Shown one piece after another: positions 23,491 to 34,617 of a stretch of DNA of 64,000 bases (positions within the stretch are counted from its first letter, which is position 1; each line of letters opens with the position of its first letter). The DNA comes from Tolypeutes matacus (Eukaryota > Chordata > Mammalia > Cingulata > Chlamyphoridae), in the NCBI GenBank assembly GCA_026826555.1, contig JAKSZT010054396.1:19180233-19244232 (forward strand). Direction: 5' to 3'. Position numbers and translations under genes: made by a program. Below the pieces are notes generated by a model that was given only the letters and a program-made list of their open reading frames with translations, was not told where the DNA came from and ran no database searches.

Positions 23491-24019
23491 ACATTGAATG
23501 ATCGGTTAAAAATGTGAACAGTAAACTAGCTTAGAAAGTTCATAACTATGAGCAAGAGTAAAAAGTTGTTTAGCCACATTTGTAAAGTAACAAGCAACAG
23601 GCACAGTATATCAGTCTCCAGATCAAGCACAGCTCTCAAAATTGCAAATTGACTTCTGGCCAGAGCCCTCTTGGAAGTTTCCTAGATCTGCAAGTGCAGC
23701 TCTTTTACTCTGCTTGACAGGGGAATGTATTGAGCACTCCCAGATGGGCCTTTCCCCATGCAGGGCCCACTGAGCCCTAAATGAATCAAGTTGAAGGAGA
23801 GTGAGCAGAGTCAGCAGCAAGAGAAAGACTTAGCTGCAAGGTCACAACCCATCTGGAAAAGGCACAATGGAAGATAGACCATTCTTCTTGTATCATTGTA
23901 CAAGGGAAAGAGATGTTTCGTTCCTTTGCTGATGGATATCTTCTCCCTGTATGATTAAATACTATCATGACTGACTCTGTGTCTCCCATCCAAGATGAGA
24001 CCCAAGGGGAGTGGTGGCA
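23491..24019. other. No recognised feature
   Basis: Unique sequence. Confidence 0.4.
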
Positions 24020-24265
24020 AAAGCCTGGGACCCTGAGTCAGTTGACTCAGGTTCCAGTCCTAACACCCCTCCCCCGCTACAAACAACTCAAGTGACCCTG
24101 TCTCCTGACCTCTCTGTGCCCGTGGCTCCAAATCAAATAAAACAAGTATGGTGAAAAATTTCTCTTGGTCTGTCATGATAAAGAAGTGTGGCAATTTATA
24201 TGAGATGCCTTGAAAAACTGTAAAGCACTCTGCAAAAGTAAAGTAGCAATATTTCCCTCTTAGAA
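24020..24265 (+). mobile_element. MIR SINE
   Basis: Diverged sense MIR: agtcagttgactcaggttcc head and aactgtaaagcactctgcaa tail region. Confidence 0.6.
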
Positions 24266-24429
24266 GCAACTTCTTTAAGTGACCCCTTACCTAATCAGCA
24301 TCCTTTTACTTTTACTTTCTCTATCTGTCCCTACTGCAGGAAGCAGGCAGCTAAAGACATGAGGAAGGGAGCAGAGGATGCAGAATCCAAGGGAACCACC
24401 AGGACAACACACGGGCACAAAGCTGCAGC

Positions 24430-24715
24430 TAACACCGGGCTGCATTAGGATGCTTTGCATTTTTCAAAGAGCATTTACTACTTTATTTTCTTCTCACAGT
24501 AGCTGATTAGGTAAGTAGGATAGACACTCTGTTCCCATTTGAATGATGAATAAACCAAGGCCAAAAGAAGATAAGGATCTTGTTTGAAGTTGATGTAAGT
24601 CCATAGTAAAGCCAGAGCCAGAATAAATGTCTCCTAAGACCAAGCCCAGAGCTTTCTCCAATGCAGCACGCCATGCTACAGGATCAGGCAAGAATGAGTG
24701 TACCTCAGTGCTACA
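24430..24715 (-). mobile_element. MIR-like SINE, antisense
   Basis: agagcatttactactttatt and gaatgatgaataaaccaagg follow the antisense MIR order but are diverged. Confidence 0.5.
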
Positions 24716-26129
24716 GACCAAAGCCTAAAGGGATCCCGGGAGGCAAGGTTTTAGCTTTTTGAGGCTTAATGGACCACTTTGAGATTACGATGGAAGCTCT
24801 ATAAGACCAGCTTCCAGAAAAACACAAGCACCCTCACTAACAATATTGCATATATATTCAAGGGCTTTTTTGAAGCCAATTTTGAAGCCAATTTACAGGT
24901 TTAGGGTTAATAATCCCTGCTCTCGGGCATACTTAGCGGTATTTTCTAAGGCAAATGGGGTAAAACATTATTGACTCTTTAAGGGATCGCTGATATGGAA
25001 GGGAGTCATATTTTTCTTTCCACATATAATACTGCAAATAACTGATGCTTGAAAGAGGAACTGAATTTGGAAAAAGGAAATGAAAAAGTGGCTTCAGTCC
25101 ACTTTTTTCTAAGAGCTGTCAAAACTTTGAAGAGGCTTTTAAAAGCCTTCAAAGTACAGCCAATAGGTTATTAATTTTAGAACTTGCTGCCATTATTACT
25201 GTTATTATTTTTATTATTACTATCATTTCCACAGTTCAGTCACTTTTTCTCCCTAGATCTAAAAATTTATCTAAGTAACACTAGATAGGGAAGCTGAATA
25301 GAAAATACTGAAATTTTCGAAACTCTGATCAGGACAGAGTCAGCTGGTGATTTAAAAGGTCAACAACTACTAACACGAATGATTTAGTGCCCTGTTCATA
25401 AATTGAAATAATGGCAAGTTTTGAATGAACTACAGTCGTGGCTTTCCTGACAGCCAAGTATAAATTCCCACAGCCATTCTTTTAATATTTGAGTCCAAAC
25501 ATTTCTGTACCATTTTTATGTAACTCTTTTATGTAAATTGCTTTAAAATGCTGAGGAAAGTCTTGGGGCAGAGGTGTTTGAGCTTCATAAATCAAAGATG
25601 TGCTTGGTTAATTTGATGTGAGATCTCTTTACTGGTTAGAAACTCTTAAACAACTGGGTATTTAGAAAACACTGCTCAAAGTAAGCTCATCCACTCTCAG
25701 GGATAATGTAGTCCCTTGATTCTCCCTCTAGGGTTTCAGTCCTTCCATATTTTTACTTATAACTTGGAAGTGTCCCTAGAACCCTTCATTCAAAATATCT
25801 GAAGCTGAAGTCTCTTATCCCCTTGAAACTTGTTCCTCCTCCCCTAATTCCTACTCATGGCACCATTATCAACAGATATCAGGTGAGAAACCCCTAAGAT
25901 ATCTTGGATGCTCCCATCCCTTCTCCCCACCCACCCCCATTCACTTAGAACCTGCTTCCGAGTCTCAGACTGTATCTCCACACCATCTCCCCATCATCTT
26001 CATTCTCTCAGACCCGCCCTCAGCTCTTACCTGAACTGATGTGACTGATTGCCCACATCTAATATCTCTATGCTCTGTCTTAATACTAAGTGGCCAAACA
26101 AAACCAAAAACTAAACAAACAAAACAGCT
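24716..26129. other. Mostly unique; imperfect palindrome at 25125
   Basis: No repeat or exon recognised; contains the inverted repeat listed separately. Confidence 0.4.
25125..25154. repeat. Imperfect inverted repeat, arms 16 and 14 nt
   Basis: The left arm ctttgaagaggctttt pairs with the right arm aaaagccttcaaag with no spacer and one 2-nt bulge. It lies in unique sequence rather than in a recognised transposon end. Confidence 0.8.
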
Positions 26130-26345
26130 CTAATCAAGTCATTCCTGTGCTTAAAACCTTCAAAGGCTTTCCAAATTATGCCCAAATTGCTTAGCATGGC
26201 ATTCAAAGCTCTCCAAGACCTAGTCCCCACCTATTTTTCTAGGTTTCTCTTCTTGCTCCCAAACATATACTCTAGATTCCAATCAAACTGCATTATAGGT
26301 GGCACACTATGCTTGCCCTGTTTTTCTCCCCCCATGCTTCTGCTC
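26130..26345 (+). mobile_element. LINE-2 fragment, sense
   Basis: ttcaaaggctttccaaatta and agctctccaagacctagtcc are L2 coding-end words. Confidence 0.7.
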
Positions 26346-26620
26346 CTACCTTTTTTTAAATTTTATTTTATTTTTATTTTTTATTGTGGGTAAAAATCAA
26401 AATTTTCACAATACATACCAACATTTGCAAAATGATATATAAATATATATGCATATATGTGCATTTGCGTACAAAAATGTTATTTATGTATATATATAAA
26501 TATATTTTAAGAGGTGCTTAGATACCCAAAATATTACACGGAACCCACTGGGATTCCCATGTTGCCCACCTCCCACACCTCTCTAGTAGAGGGAGAGTTC
26601 TGGCACTTCACTGCCTAGTT
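26346..26620 (-). mobile_element. PAR retroposon, copy B, antisense, long-tail form
   Basis: T-rich start, then sequence shared with the 3' end of the 36 kb copy (tcacaatacata, gcatatatgtgcat, ttttaagaggtgcttaga) before joining the common PAR part (gggattcccatgttgccc). 5'-truncated. Shares an extra 3' tail of about 130 bp only with copy C. Confidence 0.7.
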
Positions 26621-26639
26621 TTATAAACTTAGCCCATCA

Positions 26640-26830
26640 TAAGCCATTAAATTGAGCAAGGCAATAACCTCTCCATGCCTCTTGTTTGAAACGGGGGTAA
26701 TAACACCACCATTCCATAGAGTGCTGTGAGAATGAAATGATTTAAGTATGTAAAACACTTAGCAGCGTGCCCAGATCGTAGGAAAATATAAATAATTGTC
26801 AATTATTATTATTATAACTTCTTTGTACTA
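26640..26830 (+). mobile_element. MIR SINE
   Basis: aacctctccatgcctcttgt core and aaacacttagcagcgtgccc tail. Confidence 0.7.
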
Positions 26831-27384
26831 CTTATCATTTGCTAACATGTTTATTTGTATCCACATATCATCTCTGCTACCAAATTATCAATTCATTTTT
26901 AGAGCAGGATTTATTCATTCAATTAATAGTAATTCAGGGCCTACTGTGTGCCAAGCTCTATGCTACACATAATATCTCTATCTTATTCCTCTTTCTATGC
27001 CTGCCAGCATGTAGCTGGCACTTAAAAATATTTCTGTCATAAATAGATATTTATATCCATTCCATTTATGATTTGGTAAGCACATAAATGATCTCTTTTC
27101 CCCAAAATTGGGAGTGTGAGAGACTCAATAGGGTAGGCCTTGTTTTATTTCTAAAAATTAGCAACCTCAGACTCTTAAAACAAAACTTCTCTTAAAATTC
27201 CTATAGTCCTAGCATTTTCCATCTGCTCTTAAAATAGTTTAGAAATTTATATTTTTTATTTAACAAAATTCCTAGTTTGAATTAGAACTTAAAAACAAGT
27301 ACAGAACTCACCCTGCAGTACATCCGGCAGTCAATGCCTCAGCATGAACCGTGTACTTTTCTCATGTTCTGGTTTCTTAATTTA
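26831..27384. other. No firmly recognised feature
   Basis: A diverged ancient repeat is likely at 26905-26970 (cctactgtgtgccaagctct); the rest is unique. Confidence 0.35.
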
Positions 27385-27895
27385 AAAAACCATGTATAGG
27401 CCTGTGGAATACTACTCTGCAATAAAAAGGAATGGAATATTGATACTATTGATACATGCAACAACTTGGATGGATGTCAAAAGCATTATGCTGAGAGAAG
27501 CCAATCTCAAAAATTCTCCTACTGTGTGGTTCCATTTTTATAGCATTCTCAAAATGACAAAATTACAGAGATGGAGAACAGCTTAGTGGCTAGAGATGGT
27601 GGGGAAAGAGCCTGGGTATGACTATAAGGGGTAGCACAAGGGAGATATTTATAGTGATGTAACAGTTCTGTATCTTGATTGAGGTGGTGGTTACTCGAAT
27701 TTACATGTGGTAATGGGATAAAGAAGTATACACACACTTTATACCAGCATCAGTTTCCTCATTTTGATATTGTACTATAGTCATGCAAGTTGTAACCAAC
27801 AGGGGAAACCAGATGAAGCGTACATCTCTTGGTACTATCTTTGCATCTTGCTGTGAATATATAATTATTTCAAAATGAAAAATGAAAAAATTTAC
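27385..27895 (+). mobile_element. Old LINE-1 3' end (L1M), sense
   Basis: Starts with the ORF2 C-terminal remnant VEYYSAIKRNG and HATTWMDVKSIMLRE (27392-27586), followed by an L1M 3' UTR with gtggtggttactcgaattta. One of few sense L1 pieces in the window. Confidence 0.8.
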
Positions 27896-28250
27896 AGGTT
27901 TAACTTAGAAAGTGGTCTGGGCTCTTCTGAGAAGTTAAAGGAAATCACAAAGTTGCCAGAGACCGAAAAGGGCTGGGATAGCTTAGGTAGCATAGGTGTC
28001 TTCCTGGGAGTCCCTCCTTGTTGGCCCTGACGTTGTTGCTCACCAGTGGTGCCCTTGTCATCAAATAATGTCCCTCCTTATCCCTGACGCTGCTTTGCTT
28101 TGGTAAGCATTTGCCTGCTGTGTGAATTTTCTTGATCCCTTTATTGTCACCCTTCTTTTTATCTCAGCGTTTCTCATAAACAGCGTTTTTATGTGTTTTA
28201 AATACAATGGGAGAATCTGTGTACATGACGAGGTGAGTTTAATCCATTTA
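27896..28250. other. No recognised feature
   Basis: Unique sequence. Confidence 0.4.
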
Positions 28251-28255
28251 CATAG

Positions 28256-28651
28256 TGTATCAGTCAGGATCAACCAGAGAAATAGAACTAGTAGGAGATT
28301 TATTGCAAGAAATTGACTTATGCAAATGTGGGGGCTAGTTAGGCAAGTTCAAAATCCATAGCGCGTGCCATCAAGAAGGGAAGTCTGCAACTCTCAGGTA
28401 TGGGCTGAAACAGCTGTCCACAGGTAGAATGTCTTCTTCTTCAGAGAAGCCTCAACTCTGCTCTTAAGGCCTTTCAACAGAGTGAATCAGAACTGCTGAG
28501 ATTATCTAGGATAATCTCCCTTACTTAAAGTCAACTGATTATGGACTTTAATCATATCTACAAAATATCATCACAGTAACATCTAGATTAGCATTGGAAT
28601 AACTGGAGATTGTAGCCTACCCAAATTGACATTATAAACCCGACCATCATA
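28256..28651 (-). mobile_element. Solo LTR, MLT2/ERVL-like, antisense
   Basis: On + it starts tgtatcagtcaggatcaacc, the antisense end of MLT2-type LTRs, and ends with a mutated caca. A 5-bp duplication catag flanks it (28251-28255, 28652-28656). A 396-bp endogenous retrovirus LTR without internal genes. Confidence 0.75.
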
Positions 28652-28664
28652 CATAGTACATTAT

Positions 28665-29090
28665 TGTGACGGTTTGAAGCTGTATGTACCCCAGAAAAGT
28701 ATGTCCTTAAAGTTAATACATTCCTGTGGGTGTGGATCCATTGTAAATAGTATCTTTAGGTGAGTAGGATCTTAAGATGTGACCCACTTCATTCAGGGTG
28801 GGATCTTAATCCTCTTATTGGAGTCCTTTATAAGAGAATGAAATTCTGACAGAGGGAGAAAGTCATGGAAGCAAGAAACTGAAAGCAAACAAAACCCATA
28901 AGAGAAGGAAGGGGCCGGCAGATGCCTCCATGTGTCTTGCCATGTGACAGAGGAGTCCAGGTTGGCCAGTAGTTGGTCTTCAGGAAGAAAGCATCAGCTT
29001 TATGATGCCTAGATTTGGACATTTTTCACAGCTTCGAAACTGTAAGCTTGTAAACTACTAAATTCATGTCTAATCCTTATTTTTAAACTC
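28665..29090 (+). mobile_element. MaLR-type LTR, sense, 3' end unclear
   Basis: Starts tgtgacggtttgaagctgta only 13 bp after the neighbouring LTR; its layout (gtgggtgtggatccattgta, gtcctttataagagaa, gccatgtgacag) parallels the 6.1 kb LTR. The usual 3' end is missing or degraded. Confidence 0.65.
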
Positions 29091-29871
29091 TTGTATTAGT
29101 TACTATTTTTCTTTACTGTCAACAAGTTTTTATTTATAAACGTACTTACTGACATCCTTACTCACCGTTGATATTTGAATTCTGCCCCTTTCTTCTAGAT
29201 CCTACTTCCCTCATCAGCAAATTCTTTCAATGAGTAATAAATTCAATTTGTAATTCTAAAAATATCATTACTTCATCCTCATTCCTGAGTGATCATTTAG
29301 TTAGGTATAGAATTCTGGATTGGCTGTTATATTTTTTACTTGATAAATTATTCCAATATCTCCCAGATTACCTTCTGGCTCCTGAAAAATCTTCTGAAAA
29401 TCTGATTGTTGTTCCTCATAGGTTATCTGTCTCCTCCAGTGGCTAAGATTTCTTTATTATATTTGATGTATTGCCATTCCTCTCTCTCTTTCTCTCTCTC
29501 TCTCTCTTTCATGCTCCCCCTCTCTAATTTTCTTCAGTTGAGGACCTGGGGTGACTTTCAAACTGAGAACACATGAATTTCTAGATTTCTGGACCTCCTT
29601 TAGACACATATTGGAATTTCGTATTCTATTATTCACATTTCTTATTGCTTCTTTCTTATTATACATCCTTTGAACTCTGTAAGTTGCATTTTACATACAT
29701 CTTCCAATTTATTCTCACTTTTTAGTCTTCTATATGTTCCACTGAGTTTTAAAATTATGATAGCAATGTTTTTCATTTATAGAATATATGCTTCCTTTCA
29801 AGCCTGTTTACTCTGTTTTGATCATGTCTTCTTCTAATATTATGAGTTCAATTGATACTTTTATCTCTGAA
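29091..29871 (-). mobile_element. Old LINE-1/HAL1-like ORF1 region, antisense
   Basis: Diverged antisense ORF1-type sequence (tatagaattctggattggct; ttaccttctggctcctgaaa). A (TC)n run interrupts it at 29478-29510. Cut by the LTR at 29877. Confidence 0.55.
29478..29510. repeat. (TC)n simple repeat
   Basis: Nearly pure TC tract. Confidence 0.9.
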
Positions 29872-29876
29872 CATGG
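29872..29876. repeat. 5-bp LTR target duplication (catgg), left
   Basis: Matches 30416-30420 on the other side of the solo LTR. Confidence 0.8.
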
Positions 29877-30415
29877 TTTATTAGTCAGCCAAAGGGGAGC
29901 TAATGCGAAATACCAGAAATGGGTTGGTCTTTATAAAGGGTATTTATTTGGGGTAGAAGTCCACAGTTATCAGGCCATAAAGCGTAAGTTTCTTCCCTCA
30001 CCAAAGTCCATTGCCACGTGTTGGAACAAGACAGCTGCCGACGTTTGCCAGGGTTCAGGCTTCTTGGGTTCCTCTCTTCCCGGGGCTGCGTTTCTCTTCG
30101 GGCTTAGCTCCTCTGTTTCCTCCACAAGGTCAGCTGTAGACTATCAGGTGAATGGTTCACTTCTCTCCAACATCAAAACTCCAACATCAAAACTCCAAGT
30201 TCAGAACTGCAGCTCAAAAACTGCCCCCTCTGTCCTTTGTCTTGCCTTTTATATGCAATTCCCCAACCCACCAAGAGGCTCAACACCCTTCTGATGTGGC
30301 CCAGTCAACACCCTAATCATAACTTAATCATGCCCAGATTAACAGACCAGTTTACAAGTATGATCTAATTATATTTTTGGAATTCATAATTACATCAAAT
30401 TGCCAAACGGCTACA
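29877..30415 (-). mobile_element. Solo LTR (MaLR/ERVL-like), antisense, 539 bp
   Basis: A catgg duplication brackets a unit whose right end is ca and whose left end is tt where tg is expected. On the minus strand it starts TGTAGCCGTTTGGCAATTTG and carries a TATAAAAG box at 30247-30254 about 160 bp from that start, as expected of an LTR promoter. No retroviral genes adjoin it. The start resembles the 28665 LTR family. Confidence 0.8.
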
Positions 30416-31929
30416 CATGGTAAAACTTATATGGAAGCCTTTAGAAACTGCTCCATTTTTTTTGTTGTTTCTCAGCTATGAATTGTCTCATTTGTTGTGG
30501 CTGTTAATGCTCGCTAATGGGGTGGATATCCTGATGTGCTTTGTATCTTGTTACTGTAAGCTTATTTTCAACAGTTGTCTTCCACGGTCATCTCCCAGTA
30601 GTGCCCTGGAATGTGGTTGTGATCTCATGCAGCACTTCAGCATTTGCTTCTAATGAGGCCCTCTAGGTTTATCAATTCTGGACCATTTAAAATATTCAAA
30701 ATGAAATAATAAAATATTTCAGACAAACAAAAAAGTATAAAGAATAGTGTAATGGTTACTTTTGTGGCCATTATCTGGTTTAATAAATAAAATATTACAA
30801 ATACTTTTGAAGCCCCACATACCTTTCCCCAATTGCAATTACCTCCCTGCTCCCACCTTTAGAGGAAAACACTATACTGAATTTGGTGATTTTCAGTCCT
30901 GTACATGTCCATATTTTGCTCCAAAAATATATAGTGTTGTTTTGAATATTTTAAATTTTATAAAGTGGCATTATATTATATCTTTTTGCTACTTGCATTT
31001 TTCAATTAAAATGTAACACATAGATCTCTAATTCATTTATATATCTATTTCATGCTTTTACTTTTTCGTGCTTTTTACATGCTGTTTTTAAAAAATATTT
31101 CCTGCTTTTACTTTTGTCATTTGAATTTCTTCCTGTTATCTTTCAGAATGTCTTTTCTTCTTGATTTGTAAAATGCTTTATAATTAGCAAAATGCTAATT
31201 ATTTCCCAGTCAGATGCACTGAAAATGTCTTCTCTCAGTCTGAAACATCTTTTCACCTTTTTAATGGTGACTTTTGCTTTATAAAGTTTTTGGTTTTAAT
31301 GCAATCAATGTTTTCAATCTTTCATTTTAACATTTGTGCTTATTTGCCTTGTTAATAAATTCTTCCACACTTTGAGTTGTAAAAATATTTTCCTACATTT
31401 TTTTTTATTTTAAAGTTTGGCTATTTAAATTTAGCACTTACATCCACCTGGAATTTATTTTGAGTATGGTGTGATGTTGGATTCAATTGTACTTTATATT
31501 TTTGCATATGGGTATTAATTGTACCAGAAACTTTTATTAAATTGGCCTTCTTTTTCTAACTGCTGCACAGTTCCACTTCTACCATATATCAAGTTTATAT
31601 TCATGTACAGGTCTGCATCTTCCCTTTTCATTCTGCTCCATTCTTTTATCTATCTCTAAGTCAATTCCAAACCATTTTATGTACTGCAGCTTTATAAAAA
31701 GTCTTGATATTTGATAGGGTAAACTCTCATCCAACCTATTCTTCTTAGCTGCCTTGGTTATTTGGGACATATTACTCTTCAATAAAAATTTTAGATATAT
31801 CTTCCAGTTTATTAATTCTCACTTTGTCAAGTTCTACCAAATAATTTTTCAGGATTTTTATTGGAATTGCATTTAAATTTTAGTTTATGTTATGTAGAGC
31901 CTACATATTTATGATATTGAGAAATTCTA

Positions 31930-32102
31930 AAGTCTTGATACTCAGAATGAGGTGTGGGGACCAGCAGCAGGGGTATCACCTGGGGACTTGCTAGAAGAGC
32001 AGAATCTCTGGCCTTACCCAGAATGATTTAATAAGAATCTGCATTTGAACAAGTGCCCCCGGTATTTCATGTGCACATTAAAATTTGGAAAGCACTGGTC
32101 TA
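31930..32102 (+). mobile_element. MER5A-like hAT relic
   Basis: gtgtggggaccagcagcagg, acctggggacttgctagaag and a right end ggaaagcactggtc fit MER5A with both ends present. Inserted in the antisense L1. Confidence 0.75.
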
Positions 32103-32324
32103 ATCAATAATCTTGGAAGATCTCTCCAATTATTTAGTTCTTTAAACATTTCTCCATAAAATTTTTACATTTTTTATTAGATTTATTCCCAGATACTTGT
32201 TTTGTCTTTATAAATGATATAGTTCAGCTATATTTTCTGGGTATTACAGAAATATAGGAATGCAGTTTTGTATGTTGAACATATATTCGGAATTCTTGTT
32301 GAATTATTATTATTATTATTGTTA

Positions 32325-32541
32325 TTTTTTTTGAGGTACTGAAGGCCAGGGAATGAACCCAGGACTTAGTATGTGGGAAGCCAGTGCTCAACCACTGAGC
32401 CACATTGGCTTCCCTGAGTTGGTCTTTTCATTTGTTTTGCTTGTTGTTTGTTTTTGTTCTTTCAGGAAGCACCAGAAACTGAACCAGGGACCTCCCGTGT
32501 GGAAGGCAGGTGCTCAACTGCTTGAGCCACATCCTCTCCCC
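32325..32541 (-). mobile_element. Dimeric tRNA-derived SINE (DAS type), antisense
   Basis: T-run at about 32325-32332, then monomer 1 (antisense B-box region near 32350, A-box region near 32390) and monomer 2 (antisense B box near 32478, A-box region near 32518), separated by a T-rich linker. Same head-to-tail architecture as the 204-413 copy. Confidence 0.85.
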
Positions 32542-32731
32542 TCTTATTAATTCTAATAATTTTTCTGTACTTTTCTTGAGACTTATGTGTAAAAATATCA
32601 CATCTACAGATAATGACAGTAACATTTCTTTCTGTCCAATCCTTATCATTTTTGCTTTGGTTTTGTCATTCTATATTGCATAGAACCTTTAGTATCTTGG
32701 GGAACAGAAGTTGAGGTAGATGTATCCTTGT

Positions 32732-32747
32732 CTAATTCCTGATTTTA
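32732..32747. repeat. Target duplication, left (ctaattcctgatttta)
   Basis: Matches ctaatttctgatttta at 33016-33031 with one mismatch. Confidence 0.9.
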
Positions 32748-33015
32748 TTTTATTTTTTATTTGATTTCTTTATTCCCACCCCCCTTGCTGCTTGTACTCG
32801 CTGTCTGCTCTCTGTGTCCATTCACTGTGTGTTCTTCTGTGCCTGCTTGTCTCCCTTTGTTGCATCATCTTGCTGCACCAGCTCTCCATGGGCACGGGCC
32901 ATCAGCTCTCCATGGGCATGGGCCAGCTTACCTTCACCAGGAGGCCCCGAGAATTGAACCCAGGGCCTCCCATATGGTAGATGGGAGCCCAATCGATTGA
33001 GCCACATCCACTTCC
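32748..33015 (-). mobile_element. Longer tRNA-derived SINE (DAS-I-like), antisense
   Basis: tRNA-like part on the right (antisense B-box region near 32951, A-box region near 32996), a unique body on the left, and a T-rich tail. A 24-bp unit in the body is tandemly duplicated (32879-32902 and 32903-32924). Clean 16-bp target duplications flank it. Confidence 0.9.
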
Positions 33016-33295
33016 CTAATTTCTGATTTTAAAGAGAAGTTTCTAATATATCACTAACAATTGCAATGTTAGCCATAGGATTACCACAAATATTTGCCTC
33101 CTTTCCTAGTTTTCCAAGAGTTTTATCATGAATTATTGAATTTTATTGACTTGTCTGTTTAATTAGTCTTTTTTTAAAAATCAGCTTTTTGTTTTATTGG
33201 TCATGTCATAGTATCTTGCTTTTTAAATTTATTAGTCTCTGCTCCTATATTTATTCCTTGATGATTTATTTCCTTCTGCATTCTTTTTCTTTTGT

Positions 33296-34617
33296 AACTT
33301 TTTATTAAAGTAAACACGTTTTCAGTTACAAGCACAGGCTTTGAGTATATAATAAAAGAACATAACTGCATAACCACCACACAGATTAAGATACAGGATA
33401 TTAGCAGGACCCCAGAGCCCCCTTTAAAACCGTTCTCCAGAATTACCCCCAACCTAAAAGTAGCCTCAACACTGACTTCTATTGCCTCAATGTAAATGGT
33501 GTGTTCTTTAATGTCTGGCTTCTTTCACTCAACATTACATTTGTGAAATTCATTCTCGGTTTTGCCGTTTTTTCATTGCTGTATAACATTCTAACTTATG
33601 GTTACCCTATAATTTATTTATTCATTCTGGTTTTGATGAACATTTCAGTTGTTTCCAGTTTAGGGCTATCTTGAATAGGCTTCTATGAAGTTCTGTTCTT
33701 GTCTTTTGTTTACACACATACACTCATTTCTCTTGGATATATACATAGGATTGGAGGTGTGGGTCATATGGCTTATATATGTTTCTTTTGTAGATACTGC
33801 CAAAGAGTTGTCCAAAGTGACTAATTTACATCCCCATCGGGTGTGTATGAGAGTTCCACATGCTCTGCAGCCTTAATAACTCTTGGTCCATCATTTTTAT
33901 TTTTCATTTTAAAGGGTGGCTTTAATTTGCATTTCTCTTGACTAATGATTGATGTTGACTAATGTCTCGTGGTTTGTTGTTATTATTATTACTGCTTTGC
34001 CATTTTAATAACCTCTTCTGTGAACAGTGTTCAAACCTATTGTTCTTTATTGTAAGGATGGGGAGTTGCCTGTCTTTTTCTCATCGGTTTATTATACATT
34101 CCAGTTATAAGCCAAAAGAAAGAGAGAAAGAGAAAGAGGAAGGAAGGAGGGGAAGAAGGAGCTAAACAAGTACATAAATAAATGAATATGTGTATGTAAT
34201 ATTTTTTTTCAAATATCTTCTCCCTCTGTGGCTCTTCCTTTCATTCATTTTTTTTTTAAGATTAAAATGCAAAGTTTATTTTATATACTTTTTGTGTGTT
34301 TTTTTACTTTATTTTTAAAGAAATTTTAGATTATAGAAAAGTTACATTGAAAATATAGGGGATTCCTATATACCCAACCCCCTTCCCCTCTCATATTCTT
34401 TATTCTCCTAATAGTCCTTTTAGAAGAACAGATCTCAATTTTTATGAAAACTATGTTATCAATCTTTCCTTTTTCAGTTAGTCCATTTTGTGTCCTGGTG
34501 AATAAACCTTGCTTAATTTCTAGGAACTTTATTGGTTTTATCATTCACATTTAAGTCTATGATCCATCTGGAATTGATGTTGTATATAGTGTGAGGGAAG
34601 TTTCAAGGGTCATTTTT
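33296..34617 (-). mobile_element. Old LINE-1 3' end and ORF2, antisense
   Basis: 3' UTR to ORF2 C-terminal order on the minus strand (ctttcactcaacattacatt; cagttgtttccagtttaggg; gtctatgatccatctggaat). A T-headed fragment resembling the PAR start is embedded at about 34245-34395, and a purine tract lies at 34112-34162. Confidence 0.75.
34112..34162. repeat. Purine-rich (GA/GGAA) tract
   Basis: Low-complexity AG sequence in old L1. Confidence 0.9.

Larger units (their letters stand above)
30421..33295 (-). mobile_element. Old LINE-1 (L1M/L1ME) 3' region and ORF2, antisense
   Basis: Antisense L1 ORF2 words run through the stretch (ttaataaattcttccacact; ttttatgtactgcagcttta; attcccagatacttgttttg), with a 3' UTR-like part at about 30690-31080; 30421-30690 is less certain. 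Hosts a MER5-like relic and two SINE insertions, so it is the oldest layer here. Confidence 0.7.

Noticed and set aside
29788..30294. 168-codon plus-strand frame
   Set aside because: Lies across old L1 and a solo LTR boundary; no domain and explained by repeats.
28256..30415. A provirus with two LTRs (28.3 and 29.9 kb)
   Set aside because: The two LTRs differ in sequence and each has its own target duplication; the DNA between is another LTR and old L1, with no gag, pol or env.
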